Positions 25,384 through 33,257 of a stretch of 52,564 nucleotides of DNA are shown here, one piece after another; position 1 is the stretch's first letter; the number at the start of each line of letters is the position of its first letter. Under the pieces are notes generated by a model, which did not search any database, had not been told where the DNA came from, and saw only the letters and a list, made by a program, of their open reading frames with translations. This DNA comes from Psychrobacillus antarcticus (GTDB lineage: Bacteria; Bacillota; Bacilli; Bacillales_A; Planococcaceae). Made by a program: the position numbers and the translations under genes. Location of the stretch: the NCBI RefSeq assembly GCF_029533155.1, contig NZ_JAIZDB010000022.1, positions 1-52,564 on the forward strand. Direction: 5' to 3'.

Positions 25384-26133
25384 ATGAGTATCATTCAAGT
25401 TAAAAATTTGAAAAAAACCTTTGGAACGAATGAGGTATTACAAGGGATAGATTTAACAATTGCTAAAAGTGAAGTGGTCGTAATTATGGGACCAAGCGGC
25501 TCTGGAAAATCTACCTTATTACGTTGTTTAAATTTCTTAGAAGAACCAACAGAGGGAACTATTCGTATTGGTGAATTCCAAGTAGATGCAGGTGGCAATA
25601 AAAATCGCAAACGAAAAAAAGAAATAAGAGAACTTAGAAAGATAACCGGGTTCGTATTTCAATCGTTCAATCTGTTTCCACATAAAACTGCTATTGAAAA
25701 TGTGATGGAAGGTCCAATAATTATCCATGGAACCAAAGTAGAAGAAGCAAGAATACTAGCGAAGGCTCTTCTGACAAAAGTTGGTCTTGGTGACAGATGT
25801 GATTACTACCCAGCCCAGTTGTCAGGCGGGCAACAGCAAAGAGTAGCTATTGCAAGGTCGTTAGCGTTAAATCCAATGGTTATGCTCTACGACGAACCTA
25901 CTTCTGCTTTAGACCCCGAGCTTGTGAAAGAAGTTTTACAGGTCATAAAGGATTTAGCACGAGAAGGAATGACGATGATCATAGTTACACATGAAATGAA
26001 CTTTGCAAAAGATGTCGCAGATAGAGTCATATTTATGGATAAAGGAGTAATTGTCGAACAAGGAACATCAGAAGAAATCTTCCTTAACCCAAAAGAAGAC
26101 AGAACAAGACAGTTCTTATCGATAGTTGAGTGA
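25384..26133 (+). CDS. Polar amino acid ABC transporter ATPase
   Basis: 249 residues. Walker [10 protein letters not shown], signature [16 protein letters not shown], Walker [13 protein letters not shown] and switch VTHEM are all intact. An ATG at 25378 abuts the AGGAG sequence with no spacing, so the second ATG at 25384 is preferred. It completes the importer begun at 22670 and is the only ABC ATPase in the window. Confidence 0.92.
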   Translation: MSIIQVKNLKKTFGTNEVLQGIDLTIAKSEVVVIMGPSGSGKSTLLRCLNFLEEPTEGTIRIGEFQVDAGGNKNRKRKKEIRELRKITGFVFQSFNLFPHKTAIENVMEGPIIIHGTKVEEARILAKALLTKVGLGDRCDYYPAQLSGGQQQRVAIARSLALNPMVMLYDEPTSALDPELVKEVLQVIKDLAREGMTMIIVTHEMNFAKDVADRVIFMDKGVIVEQGTSEEIFLNPKEDRTRQFLSIVE

Positions 26134-26189
26134 ACGAAATGAAAAGTAATAGGTTTAAAAGCTACTCGAAAATAAACATATACAAATAG

Positions 26190-26229
26190 AATCCCACTGG
26201 AACAAGTGTAATCGTTCCAGTGGGATTTT
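26190..26229 (+). terminator. Terminator of the amino acid ABC operon, GGAACAAGT family
   Basis: AATCCCACTGGAAC pairs with GTTCCAGTGGGATT, loop AAGTGTAATC, then TTTGTTTA. It is 57 bp after the ATPase stop. Confidence 0.78.
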
Positions 26230-26290
26230 GTTTATTTCATATGCTACCATTAGTAAAGAGTATCAGCTATTCACGCATGGAGGATTTCAA

Positions 26291-26620
26291 ATGATTGAAG
26301 TAATAACGGTAGTAAATATGTTAGTGGAAGTAAAAAATACGAAAGATTATGAAAAAAAAGTAGAAAAGATTTTGCGGCCCAGGATTCGATCGATTCAACA
26401 TATAGAGACGATTAGTATGTCTGAACCAAATGAACAACTGATCGTAAGTGCTTTGGTAAAGTATAGAGTGCTCATAGAAGAAAGAATGGAAAACAAGTTT
26501 TTAGATGATTATGTGGGTCTCGTTCTCCCGATGTTTTATAATCGTTTTAAAGCGATGCCGGTAAGCAATCAAATTTATAAAATTTCGCGGGTCAAAAAAG
26601 AGCATGGTGCTCGGCGTTAA
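26291..26620 (+). CDS. Conserved hypothetical protein (intact copy of a duplicated gene)
   Basis: 109 residues (IEVITVVNMLVEVKNTKDYE, LRPRIRSIQHIETISMSEPN, LDDYVGLVLPMFYNRF). The family is not recognised. The protein is soluble, mixed alpha/beta, with many K/R and E. GGAGG at 26279-26283 supports the ATG at 26291 although the frame opens at 26228. A 90%-identical copy at 43103 is frameshifted. In both places the gene converges on a KinB-like histidine kinase, so a link to kinase signalling is possible but unproven. Confidence 0.7.
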   Translation: MIEVITVVNMLVEVKNTKDYEKKVEKILRPRIRSIQHIETISMSEPNEQLIVSALVKYRVLIEERMENKFLDDYVGLVLPMFYNRFKAMPVSNQIYKISRVKKEHGARR

Positions 26621-26702
26621 TATTTGTTTGGCACATAGGGAACCTAAAAAGTTCTGATTATTAAATACTGGGGCTAACCATAGTATAAGTTCTGAGCACT
26701 TA

Positions 26703-26954
26703 TCAACTCACAACAAGTTCCTTCTCAGTTTCCTCTGATTCTACCGGTTCTAGAAAAGTAGGTAATAAGGAAGGAAACGCGAATTTAAATGTCGTACCTT
26801 CTCCAACATCACTTTCTACATGAATTGTACCATTCATCGTGGAGAGGTATTGGGTACGATTTTCTTTTGAAATAGCATCATTTTGTAAAAGTCGAACAAA
26901 ACCAATTGCAGCTGTCAACGGGTAAACGGGAAGGTAGAGTTTAAAAATTAGCAT
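26703..26954 (-). pseudogene. Remnant of a KinB-like histidine kinase
   Basis: Only two short pieces of a kinase like the one at 43664-44968 remain. PLTAAIGFVRLLQNDAIS (just after the H-box) is fused directly to MNGTIHVESDVGEGTTF (end of the ATPase domain). About 170 codons with the N, G1 and G2 boxes have been deleted, and the whole membrane part and the phospho-accepting histidine are gone. Sequence downstream of the stop also matches the other copy. It cannot be functional. Confidence 0.85.
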
Positions 26955-26962
26955 GAAAAATA

Positions 26963-27006
26963 AAAAAAAGTAGGACGGAGGTTTACTCTCCCTCCTACTT
27001 TTTTGG
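26963..27006. terminator. Bidirectional terminator
   Basis: AAAAAAAGTAGGA pairs with TCCTACTTTTTT, inner GGAGG/CTCC. It separates the kinase remnant region from the leftward gene at 27055. Confidence 0.82.
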
Positions 27007-27040
27007 GGGAGACAGAGAGCCAGTCCCTGCGAGCCCCCTT
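27005..27040. repeat. GGGACAGAG-type repeat fragment
   Basis: GGGGGAGACAGAGAGCCAGTCCC resembles the dispersed GGGACAGAGGGACAGG...TCCC sequence found intact at 33324-33351. Decayed copy. Confidence 0.35.
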
Positions 27041-27054
27041 ACGTTTGGTTTAAC

Positions 27055-28125
27055 TTAATTTTCTGGGACAAAGTATATAACAGAAGGGCCAGATGCACCG
27101 CCTGGAAGACTCGTAACAAAATCGTATTGATTTCCGTTGGCTCCAATTGTTTCAGTCGCAAACTTCCATGCATTTACATAGCTTAGAAACCCTGTAGTCT
27201 TAAGCTTACCGTTCCATTGCATAGCAAAATGACCAAATCCACCTGCGGGGTTGTCGTAGATGGAGAGTTGCTGTGGACGATGTAAAGCATTTTCCACTTT
27301 AACGTCTAAATTATATAAAACACCGTAGTTCCCATTGTTGATTACCGGTTTGTTTGCATCTACTACACTAATACCTTCTTCGTATTCTCCCGGTAATTTA
27401 TCGCTCCATTGACCAGAAGCTGCAGAAGATAGTCGAATATATGCATTTCCTAATGCGGTATCATAAGTAAGTATACCCTCACGATCAAAATGTGGGAAAC
27501 TTCCACGAACATGTGAATCAGGCGCTAAGACTTCAACAGAAAGTGGGTCAGCTGGTTTTTCTACATAGTTAAGTATGGTTGCGGTGACACTGGCCGGCTG
27601 ATGACGGTGTTTCGTATAGACATCATATTGGGCAATCCCGCTAACTGTTTCTCCATCATCTGCATTTTTTTCCAGGTAATAGCTTTCGCCAGGTTGCAAT
27701 GTTAAAATATATTTTTTTTCAGCCTTTTCTTCTAGAAATTGTACTAACGCTTCTTTTCCAGCTACGTCAGGATAAATACTCACTGAAGCTCCAACTCCTT
27801 TGGAATACAGCATCACTGGTTCGTCCGAAGTATTCGTTAGTGCTAGGCTGACGTTTCGATCCTCCCCACTAACATTTTGATGATGCCAAAATACACGGAA
27901 TTCACCTGTAGCACTGTCTCGATAAAACGCACCATTGTCGGAGTAAGTTTCTGGAGAATCACTTAGTATCAGTTTTCCTCCTGTTTGTTTTAATTCTGGT
28001 TTTTCTAGATGAACCGCAGGCTTAAGTGTTTCAATTGGAACATAATTCTCATTGGCAAATGACTGATTAGGCAGAAGAAATGCTAATAGAATAGTACCTA
28101 AAACTAAAGCAGACTTTCTTTTCAT
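27055..28125 (-). CDS. Secreted protein of unknown function
   Basis: 356 residues. A clear signal peptide (MKRKSALVLGTILLAFLLP, cleavage after SFA) precedes an all-beta-looking extracellular protein: GGKLILSDSPETYSDNGAFYRD, FRVFWHHQN, VSLALTNTSDEPVMLY, NNGNYGVLYNLDV. Proteins with this GNYGVxYN motif are known in Bacillales/Paenibacillus, sometimes fused to copper amine oxidase-like stalk domains, without known function (recollection). The frame opens at TTG 28143, but AGAGGAGG precedes the ATG at 28125. No operon partner. Confidence 0.75.
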   Translation of the reverse strand: MKRKSALVLGTILLAFLLPNQSFANENYVPIETLKPAVHLEKPELKQTGGKLILSDSPETYSDNGAFYRDSATGEFRVFWHHQNVSGEDRNVSLALTNTSDEPVMLYSKGVGASVSIYPDVAGKEALVQFLEEKAEKKYILTLQPGESYYLEKNADDGETVSGIAQYDVYTKHRHQPASVTATILNYVEKPADPLSVEVLAPDSHVRGSFPHFDREGILTYDTALGNAYIRLSSAASGQWSDKLPGEYEEGISVVDANKPVINNGNYGVLYNLDVKVENALHRPQQLSIYDNPAGGFGHFAMQWNGKLKTTGFLSYVNAWKFATETIGANGNQYDFVTSLPGGASGPSVIYFVPEN

Positions 28126-28480
28126 TCGTTTTCCTCCTCTCAAATTTGCGAAATCCCAATAATCACTGACAATTTATCTGAAGAAGTCAAAAAGGGATCT
28201 CAATATTTATAATATTCTATATATAATGAATTTTTCCTCCTTTTTTAAAAATATAAGTGGATGGATTTTCTTTTTTATCTGAAGGATGAAAAAGGCAACT
28301 GCACATCTAGAAAAATGGTGAGTCGAGATATCAATCTTAGAACTCTCAACAAACTTGTTATAATATTGACGAATAGATTGAGATTTTGTATTCTGTAATT
28401 GGAGGAGAAATCCTCTTTCAATTTAAGTGGAGGAATATTTCTTCAAGTGGATTTAAGAACCAATATAAAGGAGAATTATT
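28126..28480. other. Divergent regulatory region
   Basis: No gene. It carries the leader of the leftward secreted protein gene and the promoter and leader of the glycan locus (see 28366-28394). The leader holds GGAGGAGAAATCCTC and GAGGAATATTTCTTC palindromes (about 28400-28445), possible RpiR operators. Confidence 0.45.
28366..28394 (+). promoter_or_regulatory. Sigma-A promoter of the glycan locus
   Basis: TTGACG (28366-28371), 17-bp spacer, TATTCT (28389-28394). A second TATAAT at 28359-28364 overlaps and may be an alternative. Both lie upstream of the RpiR-family gene. Confidence 0.5.
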
Positions 28481-29338
28481 ATGCCGAAGAATGAGAAAGT
28501 AAACCCTCTTTTAATTATTAAATCAGTTTATAACTCGCTTACGAAAACAGAGCAAAAGGTAGCGGATTATATTATGGTCAATTATGCGGAGGCTGTGTAT
28601 TCCTCTGTAACTGATTTAGCGGAAGGCGTGGGGGTTGGTGAAACAACCGTCTTGCGTTTTTGTAGAAAGTTAGGATATAGAGGATTTCAAGAATTTAAAT
28701 TAGCAATTGCACAAAATCTAATGGGAGTTGACGAACAAGTCTATGGAAAAATAGATGAACAAGATTCCGTTGATATAGTTGCGAAAAAGATAGCTACTCA
28801 AAATGTCAGTGCTTTAAATGATACGGTGGCATTACTCGCAGAGAGTACTTTGCAATCTGCGGTAGGCAAAATTAACAGTGCAAAGAAGATCTATTTCTTT
28901 GGTGTGGGTTCTTCTGGATTTACGGCTTTGGATGGTCAACATAGATTAATGAGACTGGGTTATAATACGGAACATGTTTCTGATTCACATATCATGTCAA
29001 TGACTGCTTCGTTATTAGGTAAAGAGGATTTAATTATTGCTATCTCTTCATCAGGAAGTACAAAGGATGTTGTGGATGCAATTGAAATTGCGAAGGAAAA
29101 CAATGCTTGTATTATTTGTATTACAAATCAAGCTAGGTCACCTATTACAAAATTTGCAGATTTAATTCTTTTGGCTGCAAATAAGGAATCACCATTTGAA
29201 GGGGGAATTTTTTCTTCCAAGATTGCTCAGCTTTTACTATTAGATGTTCTAGCAACGAATGCTGCTCTTCGCAATAAAGAACAAGCGTCCAAAGCGATAA
29301 AAAGTACGGCAGAATCAGTTCTTGATAAATTGTACTAA
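28481..29338 (+). CDS. RpiR/MurR-family transcriptional regulator (glycan locus)
   Basis: 285 residues. N-terminal RpiR HTH (SLTKTEQKVADYIM, GVGETTVLRFCRKLGYRGFQEFK) and SIS domain (IYFFGVGSSGFTALDGQHRL, AISSSGSTKDVVDAIEIAK). Related to but clearly distinct from the murR-type gene at 15222. First gene of a long same-strand series, so it is probably the local regulator responding to a sugar phosphate such as ManNAc-6-P or GlcNAc-6-P (inference). AAAGGAG precedes the ATG. Confidence 0.88.
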   Translation: MPKNEKVNPLLIIKSVYNSLTKTEQKVADYIMVNYAEAVYSSVTDLAEGVGVGETTVLRFCRKLGYRGFQEFKLAIAQNLMGVDEQVYGKIDEQDSVDIVAKKIATQNVSALNDTVALLAESTLQSAVGKINSAKKIYFFGVGSSGFTALDGQHRLMRLGYNTEHVSDSHIMSMTASLLGKEDLIIAISSSGSTKDVVDAIEIAKENNACIICITNQARSPITKFADLILLAANKESPFEGGIFSSKIAQLLLLDVLATNAALRNKEQASKAIKSTAESVLDKLY

Positions 29339-29364
29339 CTAACTAATAGAAAAAGGTGAAAATC

Positions 29365-29961
29365 ATGACTTCTTCAAATAATAAACTATTTGAAGTTCTT
29401 GAATATATTGTAGATTTAGTTCTATTAAACTTTTTATTCATAATATGCTCACTTCCATTAGTAACTGCTTACCCTGCCTTTGTAGCATTGGTAGGAGCTA
29501 TTAAAGGTTTGTCTGAAGATAAACCAATACCAGCTTGGAAACAGTTTTTTAAGCTCTTTTATGATTATCTAAAAAAAGGAATTACAATCTGGCTTGTTCT
29601 TCTATTTGTTTCAGTTGTCATAATAGGGGATATTATGGCTGTTAATTATTTGCCAAATACATTACAGAATTTTCTTCTGCCCTTTAATATAATTGCAACT
29701 CTTTTATTCTTAGGAGTATTTTGCAATCTTACCAAACTATTTATATTAGGTGAACATCGTTTTAAAACATTATTTATTCGAAGTATTTTTCTATTCTTTA
29801 GACAGCCCCAAAAGCCATTACTTATCGTTTTCATCAATGCAATTATTGTCATACTATCCGTCTACCTAAAATTTGTTCCCTTTATTATTACTTTCAGTTT
29901 TCTTGCCTTTACCTGTTCTTCAATTTTGTTTGCTAAGGATCATGAAATAAATAATAGTTAG
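29365..29961 (+). CDS. YesL-like (DUF624) membrane protein
   Basis: 198 residues with five predicted membrane segments (LVLLNFLFIICSLPLVTAYPAF, GITIWLVLLFVSVVII, FNIIATLLFLGVFCNL and two more). The N-terminal N-x-L-F...CSLPLVT pattern and length fit DUF624/YesL proteins, which are commonly encoded next to carbohydrate ABC importers in Firmicutes; their role is unknown. AAAGGTGA at 29352-29359 supports the ATG at 29365. Confidence 0.78.
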   Translation: MTSSNNKLFEVLEYIVDLVLLNFLFIICSLPLVTAYPAFVALVGAIKGLSEDKPIPAWKQFFKLFYDYLKKGITIWLVLLFVSVVIIGDIMAVNYLPNTLQNFLLPFNIIATLLFLGVFCNLTKLFILGEHRFKTLFIRSIFLFFRQPQKPLLIVFINAIIVILSVYLKFVPFIITFSFLAFTCSSILFAKDHEINNS

Positions 29962-29969
29962 TTTAATAT

Positions 29970-30130
29970 GAAAATGGAGATTTTTTTATTTTTTTTAAAA
30001 AAAGGTGGATTTAATCTCCAAAAAGTGTTACATTTCTAAATAGATAGATAATTCACTCATGAAAGCATTTCGCGAAAGCGCTTTCATGGAGATATCTAGG
30101 ATCAAAATAAAAACAGTGGGGGGAAATGAA
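29970..30130 (+). promoter_or_regulatory. Leader region with candidate cre site before the binding protein gene
   Basis: CGAAAGCGCTTTCA at 30073-30086 matches the CcpA cre consensus at 13 of 14 positions; the first T is C. It lies inside a larger inverted repeat CATGAAAGC...GCTTTCATG (30058-30088). Catabolite control of this operon is therefore likely. TGGAGATT / AATCTCCA (29975 and 30013) forms a separate hairpin. No good sigma-A promoter was recognised. Confidence 0.55.
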
Positions 30131-31408
30131 TTGATTAAAGGTTACAAAAAATTATTATCATTAATTATGGTGTTTTTACTTATTTTAGGGGTCTTAGCTG
30201 CATGTAACTCTGAAAGTTCAGGAGTAAAGGATTCAGAAAAAGGGAAAGATAAAAAAACAACTGTTGAATTTTGGACAATTTCGCTTCAACCAACATTTAA
30301 TGATTATTTCAATGAACTTATTGCAAAATACGAAGAAGAGAATCCAGGGGTGAAAATTGACTGGAAAGATTTTCCGTATGACGCAGTTCAGAACAAATTA
30401 ATGACAAGTATTGCAAGTAAAAAAGCTCCTGACGTAGTTAACTTAAATACTGTAATGGCGAACCAATTGGCTTCGAAAAGTGCCTTAGTTGATTTCAATC
30501 AACAGTTAACTGACGAGCAAAAAGGAATTTATTTTGAAGGAATCTATAATTCTACTTTGCAAGGTGAAGGTGCATATGCACTTCCATGGTATACGGGTAT
30601 TCCGGTTCTTTATATCAATAAGTCATTAGCAGAAAAAGCAGGTATTGATATAAATAATCCTCCACAAACAAAAGAAGATCTAGCAAACTGGGGTAAACAA
30701 ATTGCAGACAAAACAGATTCTTTTGGATACGTATTCAGTATGGAGACTCGATCTATCCTTGAAGAGGGCTTCAAAATTGTAGAAGGTGATAAAGCGATAT
30801 TCAATAATGATGAAGTAAAGGAATATATCCAAGGCAATATTAATTTAATCGAAGCTGGTGTTATTCCAAAGGATATTCCAGCATTTGATAAACAAGTTCA
30901 ACTATTTGGTAGTGAACAAGTAGGTATGATCATCTCGAGTTCTTCGTTTATTAACCAATTAAAAACTGCTTCACCAGATGTATATAAAAATACAATCGCT
31001 GTTCCAGCACCAGTTGGAAAAGCAGGTATTCGTTTTACAAACACTATGAATCTAGTTGTTCCAAAGGAATCTAAGAATGTAGATTTTGCAACTGCATTTG
31101 CACATTATGTAACAAATGATGCGAATCAATTAGCATTCTCGAAAGCAGCAAACACGCTACCTTCTACTAAAGAAGCTGCAAAGGATGAACATTTCTATAA
31201 AAATGATGGAACATTAGAAGGTCAAGCTCTAACTGCTTCTGTTGAAAGTTTAGACAAAGCAACAGACTTTTACCTTGGTATTGAAAATGCAGGTGACGTG
31301 GATAGTGCAATAAATAAACATCTACAAAACATCTATATCAATGATCAAGATCTTGATGCTGAGCTTGAAGCAGCTGAGAAAGAAGTTAATGCTATCTTAG
31401 CTAGATAA
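30131..31408 (+). CDS. Sugar ABC transporter substrate-binding lipoprotein (glycan locus)
   Basis: 425 residues. TTG start preceded by GTGGGGGG; signal peptide and lipobox LAAC. The mature part is a family 1 solute-binding protein (TTVEFWTISLQPTFNDYFNELIAKY, MTSIASKKAPDVVNLN, ALPWYTGIPVLYINKSLAEKAG). The frame extends to 30059 through a region holding a cre-like site, so the longer start is unlikely. It feeds the permeases at 31470 and 32371. Confidence 0.9.
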   Translation: MIKGYKKLLSLIMVFLLILGVLAACNSESSGVKDSEKGKDKKTTVEFWTISLQPTFNDYFNELIAKYEEENPGVKIDWKDFPYDAVQNKLMTSIASKKAPDVVNLNTVMANQLASKSALVDFNQQLTDEQKGIYFEGIYNSTLQGEGAYALPWYTGIPVLYINKSLAEKAGIDINNPPQTKEDLANWGKQIADKTDSFGYVFSMETRSILEEGFKIVEGDKAIFNNDEVKEYIQGNINLIEAGVIPKDIPAFDKQVQLFGSEQVGMIISSSSFINQLKTASPDVYKNTIAVPAPVGKAGIRFTNTMNLVVPKESKNVDFATAFAHYVTNDANQLAFSKAANTLPSTKEAAKDEHFYKNDGTLEGQALTASVESLDKATDFYLGIENAGDVDSAINKHLQNIYINDQDLDAELEAAEKEVNAILAR

Positions 31409-31421
31409 TATATGAAAAGTG

Positions 31422-31448
31422 AATGGGCAGATGAATTTCTGCCCATTT
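31422..31448 (+). terminator. Intercistronic hairpin after the binding protein gene
   Basis: AATGGGCAGA and TCTGCCCATT around TGAATT, followed by TTC. It is a weak terminator or 3' stabilising hairpin. Such structures commonly let a binding protein be made in excess over its permeases. Confidence 0.6.
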
Positions 31449-31469
31449 TCGATTAGGAGGAAAAACCGT

Positions 31470-32369
31470 ATGGGAAAAATAAGAACTGTCGGTTTTAGCA
31501 GATTTTCAGAGGTTCAAACTGCCTGGCTTTTTATGGCGCCAGGATTAATATTACTTGCTGTATTTACCTTTTGGCCGATTATTTTCAGTCTACCTTTGGC
31601 ATTTACGAACTATTCGGTTATTGGGGAAACGTCGTTTGTAGGACTTGAGAACTTTAAGCGTGCATTTTCTGACATTGATTTTATTGCGTCGATTAAAAAC
31701 TCTCTACTATATATGATTATTGTGCCTTTTATTCAAATTATCTCTATCTTAATGGCTATTCTAGTGAATCGAAAAATAGCGGGCATAAAGTTTTTCCGGA
31801 CTGCCTATTATATTCCGGTTGTTACTTCTATGGTTGCTGTTGCGATAATCTGGGGTTGGTTAATGAGCTCTAATGGGGTACTTAACTATCTCTTAATGTC
31901 TACTGGTCTATTAAGTGAAAAGATTAACTGGTTGTCTGATAAAGATACAGCACTATGGGCCTTGATGTTTATTACCTTATGGAAAGGATTAGGTTATTAT
32001 ATGATGATCTATCTTGCAGGCCTACAAGCTGTTCCAAATGATTGTATTGAGGCTGCAAGAATCGATGGTGCAAGTAACTTCGAAGTCATTACTAAGATCA
32101 CTATCCCTCTGTTAAAGCCATATATGTTCTTCTGTACATTAATCTCTTTAATGGCAGCTATTCGTGTATTTGATGAAGTTTTCGTCTTAACGTCCGGTGG
32201 ACCTGGTAATGCAACATTAACAAGTAGTGTGTATATCTACCAACAAGGATTTGAACAATTTGAATTTGGATATTCATCCGCCCTAGGATTAATTGTTAGT
32301 TTCATTATTATGTTCTTTAGTATTTTCATCTTCGTGTTTAACAGGAAGGGTGGTGTAAATCCATATTAA
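31470..32369 (+). CDS. Sugar ABC transporter permease (glycan locus, first)
   Basis: 299 residues, six membrane segments, EAA loop EAARIDGASNFEVITKITIP near 203. AGGAGG at 31455-31460 fixes the ATG at 31470, just past an intercistronic hairpin. CUT1-type carbohydrate permease; no ATPase gene is nearby. Confidence 0.9.
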   Translation: MGKIRTVGFSRFSEVQTAWLFMAPGLILLAVFTFWPIIFSLPLAFTNYSVIGETSFVGLENFKRAFSDIDFIASIKNSLLYMIIVPFIQIISILMAILVNRKIAGIKFFRTAYYIPVVTSMVAVAIIWGWLMSSNGVLNYLLMSTGLLSEKINWLSDKDTALWALMFITLWKGLGYYMMIYLAGLQAVPNDCIEAARIDGASNFEVITKITIPLLKPYMFFCTLISLMAAIRVFDEVFVLTSGGPGNATLTSSVYIYQQGFEQFEFGYSSALGLIVSFIIMFFSIFIFVFNRKGGVNPY

Positions 32370-32370
32370 T

Positions 32371-33216
32371 ATGGATAAGCCAATGAAAAATACAAATCAA
32401 CTAAAAAAATTAATCAGTAAGTTTTTTGTTTATGTGTTGCTAATCTTATTTGCCATTTTCATGATGGGACCATTCATTTGGCTAATAAGTGTATCTCTCA
32501 TGCCTGGAAAGAATATTTTTGCATTTCCACCTGCAATATTTCCAACCTTCATTGATTTCAGAAATTATTTGGAAGTATGGGAATACATGGACTTTCTTAA
32601 ATATATTTGGAATACGGTTATTATCACATTCTTAGGTGTAACCCTCAGTCTTTTATTCAGTGCTTTAACGGCATATCCGTTAGCTATTTTTAAATTTAAA
32701 GGTAGAAACTTTGTCTTCCTGTTGCTCATCTCAACGATGATTATTCCAGCAGCTGCAGGACTTGTAGTTAACTATTTAACGATTAATGCGATGGGATTAA
32801 TTAATACCTTTACTGGTGTTGTCCTTCCAACACTTGTGTCCGTATTCAATGTATTCCTATTCAGACAGGCGTTCATGGGAATACCAACCGATATAAGGGA
32901 TTCTGGAAAAATGGACGGAGCATCCGAAATTCGGATTTGGGGTCAATTAATGATGCCAATGATTAAACCAGCCGTTGCCGTTGTTGGGCTATTTGAATTT
33001 ATGGCGAACTGGAATAGCTTCTTATGGCCAATTATTGTATTAAATACTGAAAAATACCCGTTAGCTTCTGCATTAAGCTTTCTAAATGGACAGTTTTCAT
33101 ATAACTTTGGTTGGATTGCTGCTGGAACGGTAATTTCAGTATTGCCAATCATCTTCGTATTCTTATTTACACAAAAATACTATATGGAAGGAATTTCAGG
33201 TGCGGTTAAAGGATAA
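32371..33216 (+). CDS. Sugar ABC transporter permease (glycan locus, second)
   Basis: 281 residues, six membrane segments. The EAA loop is degenerate (RDSGKMDGASEIRIWGQLMMP), with only the conserved DGAS core kept. It starts one base after the previous stop without a good ribosome-binding site, so translation is probably coupled. Partner of the permease at 31470. Confidence 0.9.
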   Translation: MDKPMKNTNQLKKLISKFFVYVLLILFAIFMMGPFIWLISVSLMPGKNIFAFPPAIFPTFIDFRNYLEVWEYMDFLKYIWNTVIITFLGVTLSLLFSALTAYPLAIFKFKGRNFVFLLLISTMIIPAAAGLVVNYLTINAMGLINTFTGVVLPTLVSVFNVFLFRQAFMGIPTDIRDSGKMDGASEIRIWGQLMMPMIKPAVAVVGLFEFMANWNSFLWPIIVLNTEKYPLASALSFLNGQFSYNFGWIAAGTVISVLPIIFVFLFTQKYYMEGISGAVKG

Positions 33217-33257
33217 TACATCTGAAACGAAAAGAGCCAAGAAAAGGGAGATTTCGA

